DNA from: Phellopilus nigrolimitatus
Lineage: Eukaryota; Basidiomycota; Agaricomycetes; Hymenochaetales; Hymenochaetaceae
Reading direction: 5' to 3'
Assembly (NCBI GenBank): GCA_021029095.1
Contig: JAJOHG010000018.1
Location: 310,001 to 374,000 of the forward strand
Length of the DNA: 64,000 nucleotides
The position numbers were made by a program, and so were the translations under genes. This document shows positions 61,680-64,000 of the stretch, in pieces; the first letter of the stretch is position 1; each line of letters begins with the position of its first letter. The notes under the pieces are model-generated. The model made no database searches. It was given only the letters and a program-made list of their open reading frames with translations, and was not told the DNA's origin.

Positions 61680-63254
61680 CTAGTCAAGCGTCAGGTCAAT
61701 CACGTTGTTCGCACCAGCTCCCGCCTCGCGCTTGACCGTGACTACTCCCGCCCCAGGCTCTCTCTTGATCTTCATCACTCCCGCCTCAGTGGCAGGTCCC
61801 CTCCTGATCTTCTTCCGGCGGGAAGCCTTCTCCGCCCCCTTCATCTCGTCGACTACTTCAGCTAGGCGTCTTTGGGCCTCCTCCAGCTCTTTTTGCCAGT
61901 ACTGTAAAAAAAAAAAAAAAGAACACCCGGCTCAGTATCCGAGCCGCAAGAAAACACGGAAGAAGTAATGGGAGAGAACGAACCCGGAGCCGCGTCACCT
62001 TGACGAGTTTCGCGCTCATCAGCGCGGACTGCTGTTTCTGTATCTCGGCCTGGTGCTTTTGCAGATACTGCAGCCGGGAGGTCAATATATGTAATGGGAT
62101 ATGGGATAGGTGGTGCAGTAAGTAACGGGAATGGCATCATACCTCGAGTCGGCGAACTAGCTCCTTCGAGTCCGAATCGTCCTCAGAGTCGGAGTCCAGG
62201 ATAGTTGGTTTGACGTCTTCTTCTGACTTGACACGGCGTCCGCGTGCAGGGCGTTTTCTGTTGCAATTTCTTGGTTGAGGAGGAATGTCCTGGGCTGGTT
62301 CCGGTGCACGTATGGTCTTTTGGCCGGTCGCTCCCGTTTGATATTGAATGCGTGGAGGGGGAGGAATGATGCCGAGGGCACGAAGGAAATCTAAGAAGAG
62401 ATGAGAAGAGGATCGTGGAAAACAAAATGGCGAACCCGTGCCTTCAGGTCTGTAGTTAAATCTGAACTTGATGTAAGGACCAGGATTCTTCCTGTCGAGA
62501 GGTCTAGTCGCGATACGTGGTCCCGGATTTACATAGATGGTTTCGGCACTAAGGCTTCGGCGGAATGGTCAAAATGAACGACGCCAGTGCTCCTCATTGC
62601 AGATAAGTATATACACTTACCCAATTCTGTGTACCCCAGCTTTGACCTCTCTCTCGTTTAAAGGCTCGTTACGGACACGGGGGGCAGTTTTGGGTGCCCA
62701 GTATTCCTCGCTTAATGCAACTACCTCGACCTGCCGCATCTCGACAACTATGGATCCTAGATCATTCGTCGAAGGCCGTGCACCGTTGACTGCGGACTCA
62801 TTTGCTAGAGGTAACCGAGTAAGTGACGATCGAATGCCGTCGAGAAGACTTGTGCGAGCGCACCTGTCCATATGATTTCGGAGAAAACTAAGGGTCGGAT
62901 AGTCCATCCGTTCGTCCAGACACCGACCATGTCATAGTTGGGTGCGATATCGGGCCTGGCGCGCACGGTCACGGAGTCTACTTCGACTCCGTCCACGAAG
63001 AAGCTCAGTTTGTTGTGTATTAACCATGGGTCGCTGTGGTCCCTCCATCGCACTTTAATGACCTGCGAAAAGGCGATATTATTATGAACATTACTGCGAG
63101 CGTTTTTGAGATCTGGATGCGCAGCTCTGCTTACCCCTCCTGTTCGACTTGGAATCCAGCACGAGACCGTATTGCCGCTCAGCCTGACGTCGAATTCTGC
63201 GAGTGGCTGCCCGGCACACTCTACCCAAACTTCATGGTTTGCGAAGCGAGGCAT
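61680..63254 (-). CDS. DUF7918-like protein, copy L (SIM present)
   Basis: It starts MPRFANHEVWVECAGQPLAE at 63254, then VSCWIPSRTGGV and intron. Next are VIKVRWRDHSDPWLIHNK, FFVDGVEVDSVTVRA, IRPLVFSEIIWTG, RPSTNDLGSIVVEMRQVEV, GPYIKFRFNYRPEG and LRALGIIPPP. The linker has RRVKSEEDVKPTILDSDSED; the coiled-coil exons are YLQKHQAEIQKQQSALM and YWQKELEEAQRRLAEVVDEM. The tail has MKIKREPGAGVVTVKREAGA and ends ANNVIDLTLD with its stop at 61680. Near-identity to copy G, including intron sequence, shows a recent duplication over 26 kb and into the opposite strand. Confidence 0.83.
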
Positions 63255-64000
63255 CTTCAAGCGCGCAGACCTGATTGGTAGTTTACTGAAAATGAAGACA
63301 ATCCAGAGACCACAAAGGCCCGAGTGCAGCGCCTGTGGTCCGCCCGGCTTAAAAGCAGAAAGTCTAGTAAGGGCTAAATTCCGGAAGCTTGATAAACGCT
63401 TTACGACAGGAGCTGGCCCAGCCTGTACTTTAGGAGAGAAAGCGACGGTGTTGGCCATTGGACGTGCTTTAAGTCGGCGTCGGCAGCAACCGGCAAAGCA
63501 GCGCGCAGCTTTCTCGCAGCGCCTTCGAGGAACCTTGTCAGTCGCACAGAAATAAAGTTGCAACAGACCAGCTGAGCCCGAACAAGCGAGGTTTCTTTTG
63601 ACTGGACCATTTCTTGCTTGAAAAGCCTTGTAAGCCCGTTACTCTTCACCAAGTATCATAAAAAATCCCATAAAATCAGATCAATTATAGACCAGTCAGT
63701 CCTACAGGCTGTAAAAACTTGAAATCATCTCATTGGATTAAAATGCGCTAAACAGTGTCGGAAAAAGTACCATCTTGTCCACATATTCAGCCCCCCTCTC
63801 TCTAAATCCCATTCCCAGCTCAAGTCTTCACGATTCTTCTGCATTACTCATCACGTTTAAAGTATGTCTGAACGTTTTTGAGGGCGTCGAATGAGAAAAT
63901 TGACGGAGTAATTCCGAGATTACATGGGAACTTAGGGTGGAATAAACTTCCGTCAAGTGACCTGAATATTTGGTGCCGGCAGCAGCCGGCAATTTCAGCT
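63255..64000. other. Upstream region of copy L to window end
   Basis: Promoter of copy L and beyond. A small imperfect repeat, CGGCAGCAACCGGCAA (about 63480) and CGGCAGCAGCCGGCAA (about 63977), is the only structure noted. No gene supported. Confidence 0.35.

Overview
The window is nuclear DNA from a filamentous basidiomycete, most likely an Agaricomycete. The genes are split by many short (about 50-60 nt) GT-AG introns and closely packed on both strands. They include fungal genes such as CCH1 and a Cdc12-type septin, and a multi-copy family that I recall as DUF7918, known mainly from mushroom-forming fungi. Gene boundaries come from start codons, stop codons and family alignments done by eye; internal exon edges are approximate unless stated.

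Layout. 0-0.7 kb: the end of an unrecognised coiled-coil gene. 2-9.8 kb (minus): a complete CCH1 calcium channel. 10.6-12.2 kb (minus): a UCH37-type deubiquitinase. 12.4-14.2 kb (plus): an epsin. 14.6-15.9 kb (plus): a PIN-domain protein. 16.7 kb (minus): tRNA-Gly(UCC), followed by a 280-bp mariner-type MITE and, at 17.2-20.0 kb (minus), an acyl-CoA ligase ending in a peroxisomal signal.

From 21.5 to 63.3 kb the window holds ten DUF7918-like genes (21.5, 23.4, 25.3, 27.1, 34.1, 36.1, 38.1, 40.2, 50.2 and 61.7 kb) and three decayed pieces (23.1, 32.9, 49.2 kb). Conserved housekeeping genes lie among them: PRP43 (28.8-31.7 kb), VAS1 (51.7-55.9 kb), CDC12 (56.2-57.7 kb), a small unknown gene and a GC-rich unknown gene. 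The family has a beta-rich N-terminal half that begins MPxF and contains a CW(I/V)xSExGK motif, a PGPY-x-F-x-F-x-YRP segment, a GIIP element, a disordered linker, Gln/Glu-rich coiled coils and, in most copies, a C-terminal VIDLT-type motif. That motif is the classic SUMO-interacting motif, and the same tails carry several psi-K-x-E SUMO-acceptor consensus sites. I judge this pairing of SUMO-acceptor and SUMO-binding motifs, kept across diverged paralogues, to be the most interesting signal here.

From 42.0 to 48.6 kb there is a mosaic of broken pieces of conserved genes: ARG5,6 (with an NCX-type exchanger relic inside an unusually long intron and a small internal inversion), a V-ATPase subunit a fragment, an unassigned fragment, and a PMC1-type Ca2+-ATPase lacking its PEGL motif. 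Elaborate palindromes lie at two of the junctions. This looks like a gene-fragment accumulation zone inside the DUF7918 cluster.
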